From Maledivibacter halophilus (GTDB lineage: Bacteria > Bacillota > Clostridia > Peptostreptococcales > Caminicellaceae), in the NCBI RefSeq assembly GCF_900167445.1, contig NZ_FUZT01000004.1, positions 248,001 to 312,000 of the forward strand: 64,000 nucleotides of DNA, read 5' to 3'. The position numbers and the translations under genes are program-made. Of the stretch, positions 53,357 through 63,128 are shown one piece after another; the first letter of the stretch is position 1; the number at the start of each line of letters is the position of its first letter. The notes beneath the pieces were generated by a model, which saw only the letters and a list, made by a program, of their open reading frames with translations, was not told where the DNA came from and did no database searches.

Positions 53357-54343
53357 TTGACTTTATCAAATGGAAAAATTATTGATATGTATAAAACTAT
53401 GATAAGAATAAGAAAGTTTGAAACCCAGGCTATGAATCTTTTTGCACAGGGAAGTATTCCAGGATTTGTACATTTGTACCTTGGAGAAGAAGCAGTTGCC
53501 ACAGGGGCATGTGCAAATCTTAAGGACGATGATTACATAACAAGTACCCATAGAGGACATGGACATATATTAGCTAAGGGTGGAGATTTAAAATATATGA
53601 TGGCAGAGCTTTATGGAAAAGAAACAGGTTATTGTAAAGGTAAAGGTGGATCAATGCATATTGCCGATGCCACAAAGGGTATATTGGGAGCAAATGGCAT
53701 TGTAGGAGCAGGCCATAATATTGCTGTAGGAGCTGGAGCTAGTATTCAATATAGAGAAACTGATCAGGTTTGTGTTTGTTTCTTTGGAGATGCTTCTACA
53801 AATCAGGGAACATTTCATGAAGCATTAAACCTTGCAAGTGTATGGAAGCTTCCTGTGGTTTTTGTTTGTGAAAATAATTTATATGGAATATCTGTTAGTC
53901 AAAGCAGGCACCAGGCAATAAAAGATGTTTCCGACAGAGCTGTCGCATATAATATGCCGGGGATTACGGTAGATGGAAATGATGTATTTGCAGTTTATGA
54001 AGCAGCGAATGAAGCAATAAAAAGAGCAAGAAAAAAACAAGGCCCAACATTAATAGAGTGTAAAACTTATAGACATAGAGGACATTTTGAAGGGGACCCT
54101 GGTGCATATAAGCCAGAAGAAGAGCAAAAAGAGTGGTTAGAAAAGGATCCTATACCAAGGATTGAGAAGTTTATGCTGGATAATAAAATTGTAACGGAAG
54201 ATGAATTAAAAAATTTAAATGAGGAAGTTGATAATGAAATAAAGGAAGCTGTAGAATTTGCAAACAATAGTTCCTATCCTTCATTAGAATCTGTAGTAGA
54301 AGATATATACACTGACATAAAAGAGGAGGTAAGAATAAGATGA
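53357..54343 (+). CDS. acoA: Acetoin dehydrogenase E1 component, alpha subunit (TPP-dependent)
   Basis: 328 residues. With AcoB it forms the TPP-dependent E1 that cleaves acetoin and transfers the acetyl unit to the lipoyl arm of AcoC. TPP-binding motif: GDASTNQGTFHEALNLASVW to VFVCENN. Other blocks: RIRKFETQAMNLFAQGSIPGFVHLYLGEEAV and the phosphorylation-loop-like HRGHFEGDPGAYK. TTG at 53357 follows GGGAGGG; the upstream ATG at 53309 lies in the leader. The stop overlaps the acoB start (ATGA), giving coupled translation. Confidence 0.92.
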   Translation: MTLSNGKIIDMYKTMIRIRKFETQAMNLFAQGSIPGFVHLYLGEEAVATGACANLKDDDYITSTHRGHGHILAKGGDLKYMMAELYGKETGYCKGKGGSMHIADATKGILGANGIVGAGHNIAVGAGASIQYRETDQVCVCFFGDASTNQGTFHEALNLASVWKLPVVFVCENNLYGISVSQSRHQAIKDVSDRAVAYNMPGITVDGNDVFAVYEAANEAIKRARKKQGPTLIECKTYRHRGHFEGDPGAYKPEEEQKEWLEKDPIPRIEKFMLDNKIVTEDELKNLNEEVDNEIKEAVEFANNSSYPSLESVVEDIYTDIKEEVRIR

Positions 54344-55311
54344 GAAAAATGACATATGCTGAGGCCATAAGAGAAGGTATGAGAATAAAAATGAAAGAAG
54401 ACCCAAATGTATTTATTTTCGGTGAAGATGTCGGTGCCTTTGGTGGATGCTTTGGAGTAACAGCTGGACTCTTTGATGAATTTGGAGAAAAAAGGGTAAG
54501 AGATACTCCTATATCTGAAGGAGCTATAATAGGATGTGCAGTTGGATCGGCAGCTACAGGATTAAGGCCTGTGGCAGAGCTTATGTTTATAGATTTTCTA
54601 ACAGTTGGAATGGATCAGCTTGTAAACCAGGCTGCAAAAATGAGATATATGTTTGGTGGAAAAATCACCCTTCCCATGGTGGTTAGATTACCGGCTGGAG
54701 CAGGCGTTCAAGCAGCAGCACAGCATTCTCAGTCTCTAGAAGCTTGGCTTACCCATGTGCCTGGTCTTAAGGTGGTTTATCCATCGACACCACAGGATGC
54801 CCTTGGCCTGATGCTGAGTTCTATAGAAGATGATAATCCTGTGATGTTTGTAGAGCATAAATTACTATATTCTGTTACAGGTGAAGTTGAAGATAATGTT
54901 AAGCCAATTCCACTAGGGGTAGCAGATATAAAAAGAGAAGGAAAAGATGTTACTGTAATAGCAACTGGAAAAATGGTTCATGATGCACTAAAGGCAGCTC
55001 AATTACTTTCTCAGGAGGGAATAGAGATAGAAGTAATAGATCCAAGGTCTTTATATCCCCTTGATAAGGAAACAATATCTAAATCCATTGAAAAAACTAA
55101 TAAAGTGGTGGTGGTTACAGAAGAAAACAAACGAGGTGGCTATGGTGGAGAAATTTCTGCAATGATTTCGGAAGAATATTTTGACTATCTTGATGGGCCT
55201 GTAATGAGAATAGGAGCTCTAGATACTCCGATACCATTTTCACCAGTTCTTGAAAGTTATGTAATTCCAAATGAAAAAGATATAGTTAATGCTATTAAGA
55301 AAATGATATAA
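54340..55311 (+). CDS. acoB: Acetoin dehydrogenase E1 component, beta subunit
   Basis: 323 residues. Transketolase-like pyrimidine-binding domain (1-180; FIFGEDVGAFGGCFGVTAGL, with GEDVG) and C-terminal transketolase domain (about 195-320; VTVIATGKMVHDALKAA, PRSLYPLD). DTPISEGAIIGCAVGSAATGLRPVAELMF is typical of E1-beta. Starts within the acoA stop codon. AGAGGAGGT precedes the ATG. Confidence 0.93.
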   Translation: MRKMTYAEAIREGMRIKMKEDPNVFIFGEDVGAFGGCFGVTAGLFDEFGEKRVRDTPISEGAIIGCAVGSAATGLRPVAELMFIDFLTVGMDQLVNQAAKMRYMFGGKITLPMVVRLPAGAGVQAAAQHSQSLEAWLTHVPGLKVVYPSTPQDALGLMLSSIEDDNPVMFVEHKLLYSVTGEVEDNVKPIPLGVADIKREGKDVTVIATGKMVHDALKAAQLLSQEGIEIEVIDPRSLYPLDKETISKSIEKTNKVVVVTEENKRGGYGGEISAMISEEYFDYLDGPVMRIGALDTPIPFSPVLESYVIPNEKDIVNAIKKMI

Positions 55312-55363
55312 GAAAGAATATGAAAGGGATAGCAGGTGCTATCTCTTTTAAAGGAGAATATCC

Positions 55364-56359
55364 GTGATAAAAATAGGTATAATTGCGAATCCTGCATCGG
55401 GCAAAGATATTAGAAGGCTTGTATCCCATGCCACGGTAGTAGATAATAACGAAAAAGTCAATATTGTGGAAAGAATAGCACTTGCTGCACAAAAATGTGG
55501 CGTTACAAAGGTGTATATAATGCCGGATACTTATCAAATAGGATATAAAGTTAAGGACAATTTAATTACATCAGGGGAGCTGGATATTGATATAGAAGTA
55601 TTAAAAATGAAATTTAGAGGGAATCAACTTGATACAATAAATGCAGCTGAGATTATGGGAGAAATAAAGGTAGGATGTATAGTTGCCCTTGGGGGAGATG
55701 GAACATGCAGACTTGTTGCTAAAGGAATAAAAGACATACCATTTATAGGATTGTCTACTGGTACCAATAATGTCTATCCAAAGATGATTGAGGGAACAGT
55801 GGCAGGTATGGCAGCTGCAGTAGCTGCTTCAAAGAAATATAATATCAAAGATATTTGTAAAAGAGATAAAAGGATTGAGATATACAAAAACAATAAGCTT
55901 ATTGATATTGCTTTAGTAGATGTTGTTTTATCAAAAAATATATTTATAGGGGCCAAGGCAATATGGAATAGTAGGGATATACTAAAAATAATGGTAACTA
56001 GAGGTCATCCAGCGAGTATAGGTTTTTCCTCCTTAGTTGGATGTAAGAAAATAGTTAAGGAAGAAGATGATTTTGGTATTTGTATTGACTTAACACAGGA
56101 CAAATATAAAATTAAGGCACCTATAGCGGCTGGACTGGTGGAGGAAATAACATTAGGGGAACCTGAAATAATTGAAATAGATAAAGAGTATAAATATGTA
56201 TTGGAGAATCAAGGGATAATCGCTTTAGATGGTGAAAGAGAAGTGGCTTTTAATAAAGGTGATGAATTTACTTTTAAAATAACAAGAAATGGACCTTTTC
56301 ATGTGGATATTATAAAGACATTAGAAATAGCACAAAAGAATAAATTTTTTAATATCTAA
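55364..56359 (+). CDS. acoX: AcoX, NAD-kinase-like protein of the acetoin operon
   Basis: 331 residues. Contains an ATP-NAD kinase-like fold with VALGGDGTCRLVAKG (GGDGT motif) and LSTGTNNVYPKM. AcoX is found specifically in acetoin dehydrogenase operons, so it distinguishes this cluster from pyruvate or branched-chain dehydrogenases; its exact role is unknown. GTG at 55364 follows AAAGGAG. A small hairpin (GATAGCA/TGCTATC, 55329-55344) sits between acoB and acoX and could tune expression of the downstream genes. Confidence 0.9.
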   Translation: MIKIGIIANPASGKDIRRLVSHATVVDNNEKVNIVERIALAAQKCGVTKVYIMPDTYQIGYKVKDNLITSGELDIDIEVLKMKFRGNQLDTINAAEIMGEIKVGCIVALGGDGTCRLVAKGIKDIPFIGLSTGTNNVYPKMIEGTVAGMAAAVAASKKYNIKDICKRDKRIEIYKNNKLIDIALVDVVLSKNIFIGAKAIWNSRDILKIMVTRGHPASIGFSSLVGCKKIVKEEDDFGICIDLTQDKYKIKAPIAAGLVEEITLGEPEIIEIDKEYKYVLENQGIIALDGEREVAFNKGDEFTFKITRNGPFHVDIIKTLEIAQKNKFFNI

Positions 56360-56399
56360 AACTATTTGAAGACAATATTAAATTCAAGGAGGTATATTA

Positions 56400-57707
56400 A
56401 TGGCAGAAATTGTTGTAATGCCTAAGCTTGGCCTTACTATGAAGGAAGGAAAGATAGTTAAGTGGTGTAAATCTGAAGGAGATAAAATTAATGAAGGTGA
56501 AACCTTACTTGAGGTTGCAACGGATAAATTAACAAATGATATAGAAGCAATTAAAGGTGGCGTTGTTAGAAAACTGTTAGCTCAGGAAGGTGATGTTGTT
56601 CCCTGTTTAGAACCTATTGCTATTATAGGGGATAGTGATGAAGATATATCTTCATTATTATTAAATTCAAGGGAAGATTCTGATAAAGAAAAGGCAGATA
56701 AAGTTTCTAATGATAAAGAAAAAGCAAAAGAAAAAGATGAAAAATCAAGTAAATCAGAGAGAATAAAAATTTCACCTGTAGCTAAGAAATTAGCAAAGGA
56801 AAATGGTGTTGACATTACAAAGGTTGTTGGAACAGGACCCCAGGGAAGAATAGTAAAGGGCGATATAGAAAAATATATAGAAAATAAAGATAAAGTTAAA
56901 GCTTCTCCAATGGCAGAAAAATATGCTGAAAAATTGAATGTAAAACTTTCAGATATCAATAAAGACGGTAGAATAATGAAAAGTGATGTATTAAGTTTTG
57001 ACAGGAATCTTAAACTAATTGAAGCAGCCAGCCCAAGGGAAGAAAGAGTTCCCATGGATGAAATGAGGAAAGTTATAGCTCAAAGGATGTCTCAAAGCTG
57101 GGAAAGATCGCCTTCTGTTACTTATGATATAAAGGTGGATATTACTAATCTAAGGAGATTAAAAAATGAACTTAAAGAGATTCATAAGGTAACTTATACC
57201 GATCTTTTAGTTAAGATTCTTTCAAAAGCTCTTTTAGAATTTCCATTATTGAACTGCTCAATAGATGATGAAGAAATAGTATATAGAAATTATACAAATA
57301 TTGGTATAGCTGTTGCATTAGAAAATGGACTTATAGTGCCAGTAGTTAAATATGCTAATGTTAAAGGATTAAAGGAAATTTCTTCTGAAATTAAAGAGCT
57401 TGCTTTTAAGGCAAGAAATAATGAACTTTCTACTGAGGATTTAACTGGAGGTACTTTTACTATTACCAATCTTGGAATGTATGGAATAGCTTCTTTTTCA
57501 CCAATTATTAATCAACCTGAGGTAGCAATACTTGGAGTTAATACAATAGAGGAAACTCCTGTGCTGGAAAATGGAAATATTATAAATAAACCCTTTATGA
57601 AATTATCTCTTACAGCAGATCATAGAGCAGTGGATGGAGCAGTTGCCGCTCAGTTCCTTTATAAAGTCAAACAATATGTTGAAAAACCAGAAATACTAAT
57701 GCTATAG
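56400..57707 (+). CDS. acoC: Acetoin dehydrogenase E2 (dihydrolipoamide acetyltransferase)
   Basis: 435 residues. Domains in order: a lipoyl domain (1-75; lipoyl-Lys43 in VATDKLTND), a Lys/Glu/Ser-rich linker (about 82-122), a peripheral subunit-binding domain (about 124-160; ISPVAKKLAKENGVD, VVGTGPQGRIVKGDIEKYI), a second similar domain (about 168-200; ASPMAEKYAEKLN, KDGRIMKSDV) and a catalytic domain with DHRAVDGA (His408, Asp412). It moves the acetyl group to CoA. One subunit-binding domain is usual for this enzyme; two in tandem is unusual. GGAGG precedes ATG. Confidence 0.93.
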   Translation: MAEIVVMPKLGLTMKEGKIVKWCKSEGDKINEGETLLEVATDKLTNDIEAIKGGVVRKLLAQEGDVVPCLEPIAIIGDSDEDISSLLLNSREDSDKEKADKVSNDKEKAKEKDEKSSKSERIKISPVAKKLAKENGVDITKVVGTGPQGRIVKGDIEKYIENKDKVKASPMAEKYAEKLNVKLSDINKDGRIMKSDVLSFDRNLKLIEAASPREERVPMDEMRKVIAQRMSQSWERSPSVTYDIKVDITNLRRLKNELKEIHKVTYTDLLVKILSKALLEFPLLNCSIDDEEIVYRNYTNIGIAVALENGLIVPVVKYANVKGLKEISSEIKELAFKARNNELSTEDLTGGTFTITNLGMYGIASFSPIINQPEVAILGVNTIEETPVLENGNIINKPFMKLSLTADHRAVDGAVAAQFLYKVKQYVEKPEILML

Positions 57708-57723
57708 AGGGGAGCGTAAATAT

Positions 57724-59133
57724 ATGAAAGTAGTTATTCTTGGTGGTGGACCTGGAGGATATGTATGTGGAATTAGGGCGGCGCAACTTGGAGCAGATGT
57801 TACAATTATAGAAAAAGAAGCTTTAGGAGGAACATGCCTCAATGTTGGATGTATTCCAACAAAGGTACTTCTACATACCAGTGAGATATACAATACAATG
57901 AAAGAAGAATCTAAGGAGCTGGGGATAAAATTAGATAGTATTGATATAGATTGGACTGCACTTCAAAATAGAAAAGAAGCTGTAGTTCAGCAGTTGGTAA
58001 GTGGCGTGGAAGTTCTTTTGAAATCCCACAACATTTCAATAATAAAGGGAGAAGGAAAGTTTATAAATGATAAGGAAATTGAAATAAAATTATCTAATGA
58101 AAAAAGGCAAATTATCAAGTTCGATAAAGCAGTAATTGCCACTGGCTCACAGGCTTCAAGAATTCCTGTAAATGGGATTGATTTAGAGGGAGTTATCACA
58201 AGTAATGAAGCCTTATCTTTAAGAGAAATACCGAAAAGCATGTGTATTATAGGAGGGGGAGTAATTGGCAGTGAATTTGCCAGTGTTTATTCTTCTTTAG
58301 GCACAAAGGTTACAATTATTGAAATGCTCCCAGATATTTTGCCTACAATGGATAAAGAGATTGTTGATGTATTGAAAAATCAATTTTATGAATTGGGGGT
58401 AGAAATATATACTGAAACAAAAGTAAAAGGAATTAGAGAAGATAGTAATAAGCTAATTCTTGATACCATCGTTAAAGGAAGGGAAAAAATATTTACTGCA
58501 GAGAAAGTTTTATTGGCGGCAGGAAGAAAACCCTCTGTTCAAAACCTAGGACTTGAGAAGATAGGAATAAAAGTTGATAGAGGAGCTATTGTAGTTGATA
58601 GAAGGACAATGGAAACCAGTGTGAAAAATATATATGCCATTGGCGATTGTAATGGAGGGGTTTTGCTTGCCCATGTTGCATCAGCTGAAGGGATAGTGGC
58701 AGCAGAAAATATTATGGGTAGATTGTCTAAAATTAAATTTAATACTACACCCTATGCAGTATATACTAAACCGGAATTGGCAGCTGTAGGCCTTACAGAA
58801 AAAGAAGCAAAACATAGGGGCTATGAGATAAAAGTTGGGAATTTTCCTTTGTATGGCAACGGCAAATCATTGATTATGGGAGAGTCAAATGGAATTGTAA
58901 AGTTTGTGGTAGATGCTAGAACCGATGAAATATTAGGGATGCATATGGCAGGACCAAGGGCAACGGATATAATTGGACAAGGGGCATTGGCTCTCAGATT
59001 AGAGGCAACAGTTCACGAGATTATAACAACAATTCATGCCCATCCAACAGTGGGAGAAGCCCTGCATGAAGCAGCCCACTCAGTTCACGGTTTAGCCATA
59101 CATTTACCAAAGTTAGACAATGTTAAAATTTAA
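57724..59133 (+). CDS. acoL: Dihydrolipoamide dehydrogenase (E3)
   Basis: 469 residues. FAD-binding GGGPGGYVCGIRAAQLG, redox-active Cys38 and Cys43 in GGTCLNVGCIPTK, NAD-binding GGGVIGSEFASVYSSLG, and C-terminal His/Glu pair in HAHPTVGEALHEAAH. Flavoenzyme that reoxidises the lipoyl group of AcoC. It has no fused lipoyl domain. Last gene of the aco operon, 16 bases after acoC; ribosome site AGGGGAG. Confidence 0.95.
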   Translation: MKVVILGGGPGGYVCGIRAAQLGADVTIIEKEALGGTCLNVGCIPTKVLLHTSEIYNTMKEESKELGIKLDSIDIDWTALQNRKEAVVQQLVSGVEVLLKSHNISIIKGEGKFINDKEIEIKLSNEKRQIIKFDKAVIATGSQASRIPVNGIDLEGVITSNEALSLREIPKSMCIIGGGVIGSEFASVYSSLGTKVTIIEMLPDILPTMDKEIVDVLKNQFYELGVEIYTETKVKGIREDSNKLILDTIVKGREKIFTAEKVLLAAGRKPSVQNLGLEKIGIKVDRGAIVVDRRTMETSVKNIYAIGDCNGGVLLAHVASAEGIVAAENIMGRLSKIKFNTTPYAVYTKPELAAVGLTEKEAKHRGYEIKVGNFPLYGNGKSLIMGESNGIVKFVVDARTDEILGMHMAGPRATDIIGQGALALRLEATVHEIITTIHAHPTVGEALHEAAHSVHGLAIHLPKLDNVKI

Positions 59134-59155
59134 ATAAAAAAGTAAATATAAAATA

Positions 59156-59199
59156 TTTAGGACTTTGACGGATAAATATTAGAACGTTAAAGTCCTAAA
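59156..59199 (+). terminator. Hairpin after acoL
   Basis: TTAGGACTTT pairs with AAAGTCCTAA around a loop of about 24 bases, followed by AATTCT. The T run is poor, so termination is possible but unproven. Confidence 0.5.
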
Positions 59200-59331
59200 A
59201 TTCTAATAGGTTTTTATATGTTAAAGACCTTTTTAGGATTGTATTTTTATAGTAATATATAAATATAATACTTTTCGATTTGAAGATTATGATTAAATTA
59301 ACCTGTTATTTCATTTTGAAAGGGTGGTATT

Positions 59332-61278
59332 TTGGATAATTATAATAATGGGAAAGAGGTGTGGAAAAGATTTATTAATGAAGGTTATATAGACTCTTCT
59401 GTAAGCCCAGTTATTGCAGAGTCATGGAAAAGATGTAAGAAATATGGAGTAGATCCTTTAAAGGGAATAGGTAAAAAAGTGTCTACAGCAAAATTAGATT
59501 ATATTTTAAAAGAAAATAAAGAGCTTTTGGAAGTGGCGAGACCAATTATGGCAAATCTCCATGAAATTGTAGTAGGCACAGATTTTGCACTGGTTCTTAC
59601 AGATAAAAATGGACATATTATAGAAACAATAGGAAATAACATTGTAAAAAATGAAGCAAATAAAATTCGATTTAATTTGGGAGCCTTGTGGAGTGAAGAA
59701 GCTGTAGGGACAAATGCTATAGGTACTACACTAGCTATTGATGAACCCATTCAAGTCCTTGGAGAGCAGCACTATTGCATAACACATCATCCCTGGACAT
59801 GCTCTGCAACAACAATTCACGATGGTGAAGGAAATGTAATAGGGTGTTTAAATATGTCTGGTGATAGGAGTAAGGTCCATTCCCATACTTTGGGGATTGT
59901 TGTTGCAGCAGCATATACAATTGAAAAACAAATTGCACTGCTAAGATCCTATGAATTAGTTGAAACGATTTTCGAAAGTACCTCAGATGGAATTATAGTA
60001 GTTGATAAGGATTATAAGATTAAAAAGGTTAAAGAAAAGGCTTTGAAAATTTTGGATATTAGCAAGGAAGATATTCATAAACTAGATGTAAGAGAAATAT
60101 TTAAAGATATAAATTTTAATTTTGATATGGATTTTTATAATAAAAGAAAAGATGCCTATTTTACTGATTGCAATGCCTATATAAATGGAAAAAGAATAGC
60201 TTGCAGCGCTAATATAGTACCAATGATTACTAATAATGAAATTATTGGTTTTGCCATAGTTTTTAAAGAAACAAAATATCTTCATAAAACTGTAAATAGA
60301 GTAACTGGAAATGTTGCCATCTATACCTTTGAAAATATTATATCCAAAAGTAAAAAAATGAAACAATTAATTAATTCAGCTAAAAAAATAGCAAAGACTA
60401 AATGTTGTATTTTAATTGAAGGAGAGAGTGGAACGGGAAAAGAATTATTTGCTCATGCAATCCATAATTATAGCAGCCGCTTTCTTGGACCATTTGTGGC
60501 TATAAACTGTGCGTCCTTGCCTAGGGATTTAATTGAAAGTGAACTATTTGGATATGAAAAGGGCTCATTTACTGGAGCTTTAAAAGAAGGTAAGCCTGGA
60601 AAATTTGAGCTTGCCAATGGAGGCACCATTTTCTTAGATGAAATTGGAGAACTTCCATTAGAGCTTCAGGCCAAACTTTTAAGGGTGTTGGATAATTTAT
60701 CGGTAAGAAGAATAGGTGGAGATTATGAGAAAAATTTAGATATACGTATAATAGCAGCAACAAATAGAAATTTATTAAAAGAAGTTACAAAGAAGAACTT
60801 TAGAGAAGATTTATATTACAGATTAAATGTATTTAAATTGGAAATACCTCCTTTAAGGAAAAGAAAAGAAGATGTAAGAATATGTGTAAATTATTTTTTG
60901 AATAATTTAAATAAACAGAATGAAGGGAACTTTAAGAGCGTTGATGAAGAATCCATAAGATACTTAGAAAATTACAGATGGATAGGGAATGTAAGAGAAC
61001 TTCAAAACATTATTGAAAGAGCATACTATTTATGTGATGATAGCCTTATAACAATAAAACATTTGCCGGAATTTATTTTAAATGAGGAAAGAAAATGTAT
61101 TCACAAAGTTATCGATACACCAATTATTTCTGTAGAAAATGTAGAGAAAAACAATATTATAAAGATGCTCATGAAATGTCAGAAAAATGTTATACAAGCA
61201 GGTAAAAATCTCAATATGAGCAAATCTACAATATATAGAAAAATTAAAAAATATAATATAGATTTAAATGAGATTTAA
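59332..61278 (+). CDS. acoR: Sigma-54-dependent transcriptional activator AcoR
   Basis: 648 residues. N-terminal GAF-type sensor region (about 55-195; [39 protein letters not shown]), a PAS domain (about 210-320), the AAA+ core with Walker A GESGTGKE at 364-371, the sigma-54 contact loop GSFTGA at 411-416 (consensus GAFTGA), Walker [13 protein letters not shown], and a C-terminal Fis-type helix-turn-helix ([18 protein letters not shown]). The contact loop identifies it as a true sigma-54 activator, and the operon just upstream has a -24/-12 promoter. TTG 59332 follows AAGGGTGG. Acetoin is the likely ligand of the GAF domain, as in known AcoR. Confidence 0.92.
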   Translation: MDNYNNGKEVWKRFINEGYIDSSVSPVIAESWKRCKKYGVDPLKGIGKKVSTAKLDYILKENKELLEVARPIMANLHEIVVGTDFALVLTDKNGHIIETIGNNIVKNEANKIRFNLGALWSEEAVGTNAIGTTLAIDEPIQVLGEQHYCITHHPWTCSATTIHDGEGNVIGCLNMSGDRSKVHSHTLGIVVAAAYTIEKQIALLRSYELVETIFESTSDGIIVVDKDYKIKKVKEKALKILDISKEDIHKLDVREIFKDINFNFDMDFYNKRKDAYFTDCNAYINGKRIACSANIVPMITNNEIIGFAIVFKETKYLHKTVNRVTGNVAIYTFENIISKSKKMKQLINSAKKIAKTKCCILIEGESGTGKELFAHAIHNYSSRFLGPFVAINCASLPRDLIESELFGYEKGSFTGALKEGKPGKFELANGGTIFLDEIGELPLELQAKLLRVLDNLSVRRIGGDYEKNLDIRIIAATNRNLLKEVTKKNFREDLYYRLNVFKLEIPPLRKRKEDVRICVNYFLNNLNKQNEGNFKSVDEESIRYLENYRWIGNVRELQNIIERAYYLCDDSLITIKHLPEFILNEERKCIHKVIDTPIISVENVEKNNIIKMLMKCQKNVIQAGKNLNMSKSTIYRKIKKYNIDLNEI

Positions 61279-61703
61279 ATTAGAGGTTTTATATTGAGCG
61301 TTCTTTTTATTAATTTTCAGAATCACAAATCTATAAGGGAAAAACAGGTTTATAAAAATCACTCAAATGAAATATTAAAACTCTTATTTAAATTTATAGT
61401 AAAATTTTATAATAAAATTAAAATGTAAATTTTGGCAATAGATGAATCTTATCTAGATATTAAAAAAAGTTGCATTTCTTTGCTAAATTCAAGTTTTTAG
61501 AATTCCTTTAATTATCTCAATTGTAGATACAAATATATTGATGTATAAAAAATGATAATATATAAATATTATTTATAGTAGGGAGGTGGTCTACTATATC
61601 TAAAAGAATACATAAATGAAATGTTAGTTAAAAAAATAACAAACATAATTTTGAAAGTGTGTGAAAGCAAAATTCTGAATACTAAGATTGTCTTTGAAAT
61701 CCA
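61279..61703. other. Intergenic stretch between acoR and the repeat half-copy
   Basis: AT-rich, no recognisable gene. The block TAAGGGAAAAACAGG at about 61335 resembles the third GGGAA repeat (52930) of the candidate AcoR enhancer, but no -24/-12 promoter follows at a suitable place. An AGGGAGGTGG ribosome-like site near 61580 is followed by a frame of about 60 codons without a standard start codon. Confidence 0.35.
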
Positions 61704-61760
61704 TGAAAGCATTGGCTATTTTAATATGGATAAATTGAGTTTTGCTATGGAAAATCTATA
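61704..61760. repeat. Repeat family A, copy 6 (right arm only)
   Basis: GAAAGCATTGGCTATTTTAA, then ATGGATAAATTGAGTTTTGC and TATGGAAAATCTATA correspond to the right half of the palindrome. The left half is absent. It ends about 45 bases before the alcohol dehydrogenase gene. Confidence 0.65.
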
Positions 61761-61807
61761 TGTTTTCTTTCAAAATTGAAAAATGAAAAAAGAAAGGATG
61801 ATTTATA

Positions 61808-63013
61808 ATGTGGAAAAAAACTATGCCTATTAGAGAAGTAAGAGAAATACGAGGAAAAACAAGTGTTTTTCTAGGTACTGGAGCTATTGAAAAGATATTT
61901 GATATAGCCAAGGAACTTAAGGAAAAGAGTATTGATAAGGTTGCTATTGTTACAGGGAAATCATCTTATAAAAGAAGTGGAGCTTGGGAGCCAATTGAGA
62001 AGGCTTTAAAGGAAAATAATATAGAATACATTTTGTACAATGGGATAACTCCCAATCCTCAAAGTGGCCATGTAGATGAAGCTACAAAAAAGGCAATAGA
62101 TTTAGGTGCAAAGGCTGTAATAGGAATAGGAGGAGGAAGTCCTATAGATGCAGCCAAATCCGTTGCAATTATGACTCTATATCCAGAATATACAACGGCA
62201 GACCTTTATGAATATAAATTTACTCCTAAAAAGGCTTTGCCTGTTATAGCCATTAATACAACCCATGGGACTGGTACTGAAGCCGATAGATTTGCTGTTG
62301 TAAGTGTGCTGGAAGAAGGTAAAGAGTATAAGCCGGCAATAGCCTATGATTTAAGCTATCCAATGTATTCAATAAATGACCCAAAGCTCATGCTTTCATT
62401 GCCACAAAAGCAAACAGTATTTACTTCTGTTGATGCTGTAAATCATGTTGTAGAAGCTTGTACTACAAATGTATCTAGTCCATATTGTGTATTATTAGCA
62501 AAAGAAACAGTAGATTTGGTATCAGAATATCTTCCAAGGGCAATAGAAAATGGTAAAGATTTAGAAGCAAGATATTATCTTGTATATGCTTCTTCAATTG
62601 CTGGTATAGCCTTTGACAATGGAATGCTTCATTTAACCCATGCCCTTGAACATCCGTTAAGTGCTATAAAACCTGATTTAGCTCATGGTTTAGGTTTGGC
62701 CTTATTATTGCCCGCTGTAGTGAAAAATATATATAAGGCAAGGGCGGCAGTTTTAGCAGAAGTTCTAGCTCCTATTGTTCCAGGGCTAAAGGGTGATGAA
62801 GATGAAGGGGAAAAGGCAGGAGATGGAATAAGAAAATGGTTAAAATCCTTAGGAATAAATGAAACTTTATCGGATTTAGGCTTTAAAGAAGAAAATATAG
62901 AAAGATTAGTAGAGCTTGCTTTTAATACTCCGTCTTTAGGGTTGCTTTTAAATTGCTCACCTATAGAAGCAACAAAGGAAGTTGTGGCTAAAATATATAG
63001 AGAATCCTTGTAA
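61808..63013 (+). CDS. Iron-containing (group III) alcohol dehydrogenase
   Basis: 401 residues. NAD-binding GIGGGSPIDAAKSVA near 100 and the metal-ligand region SVDAVNHVVEACTT (Asp and His) followed by HLTHALEHPLSA and LAHGLGLALLLPAV with further His ligands. Fe-ADH members reduce aldehydes or ketones such as butyraldehyde, 1,3-propanediol precursors or acetoin-related compounds; substrate unknown. Its position next to acoR hints at a role around acetoin or ethanol, but it is not clearly in the AcoR regulon. RBS GAAAGGATG. Confidence 0.9.
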   Translation: MWKKTMPIREVREIRGKTSVFLGTGAIEKIFDIAKELKEKSIDKVAIVTGKSSYKRSGAWEPIEKALKENNIEYILYNGITPNPQSGHVDEATKKAIDLGAKAVIGIGGGSPIDAAKSVAIMTLYPEYTTADLYEYKFTPKKALPVIAINTTHGTGTEADRFAVVSVLEEGKEYKPAIAYDLSYPMYSINDPKLMLSLPQKQTVFTSVDAVNHVVEACTTNVSSPYCVLLAKETVDLVSEYLPRAIENGKDLEARYYLVYASSIAGIAFDNGMLHLTHALEHPLSAIKPDLAHGLGLALLLPAVVKNIYKARAAVLAEVLAPIVPGLKGDEDEGEKAGDGIRKWLKSLGINETLSDLGFKEENIERLVELAFNTPSLGLLLNCSPIEATKEVVAKIYRESL

Positions 63014-63072
63014 AAAAATATGTTTTAATAAAACATAAAAAGCTTATGTGCTGCTGTTTTATTATATAGTGA

Positions 63073-63126
63073 AATAGTGAAACAAATTGAAAGGTTAATT
63101 TGTACATTTTACTTTGTTTCACTATT
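63073..63126. terminator. Bidirectional hairpin between the ADH and RpiR-type genes
   Basis: AATAGTGAAACAAA pairs with TTTGTTTCACTATT around a loop of about 26 bases, followed by TTTTCATTT. It lies between convergent genes. Confidence 0.7.
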
Positions 63127-63128
63127 TT

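Noticed and set aside
56582..57055. 157-codon frame antisense to acoC
   Set aside because: Ser/Phe-rich shadow of the Lys/Glu-rich linker of AcoC.
61430..61480. Sigma-54 promoter ahead of the alcohol dehydrogenase
   Set aside because: TTGCAT and TTGCT are near each other but the spacing is nine instead of ten and GG is missing.
61630..61779. 50-codon frame ending in the family A half copy before the ADH gene
   Set aside because: Its end is repeat sequence and no ribosome site fits the ATG.
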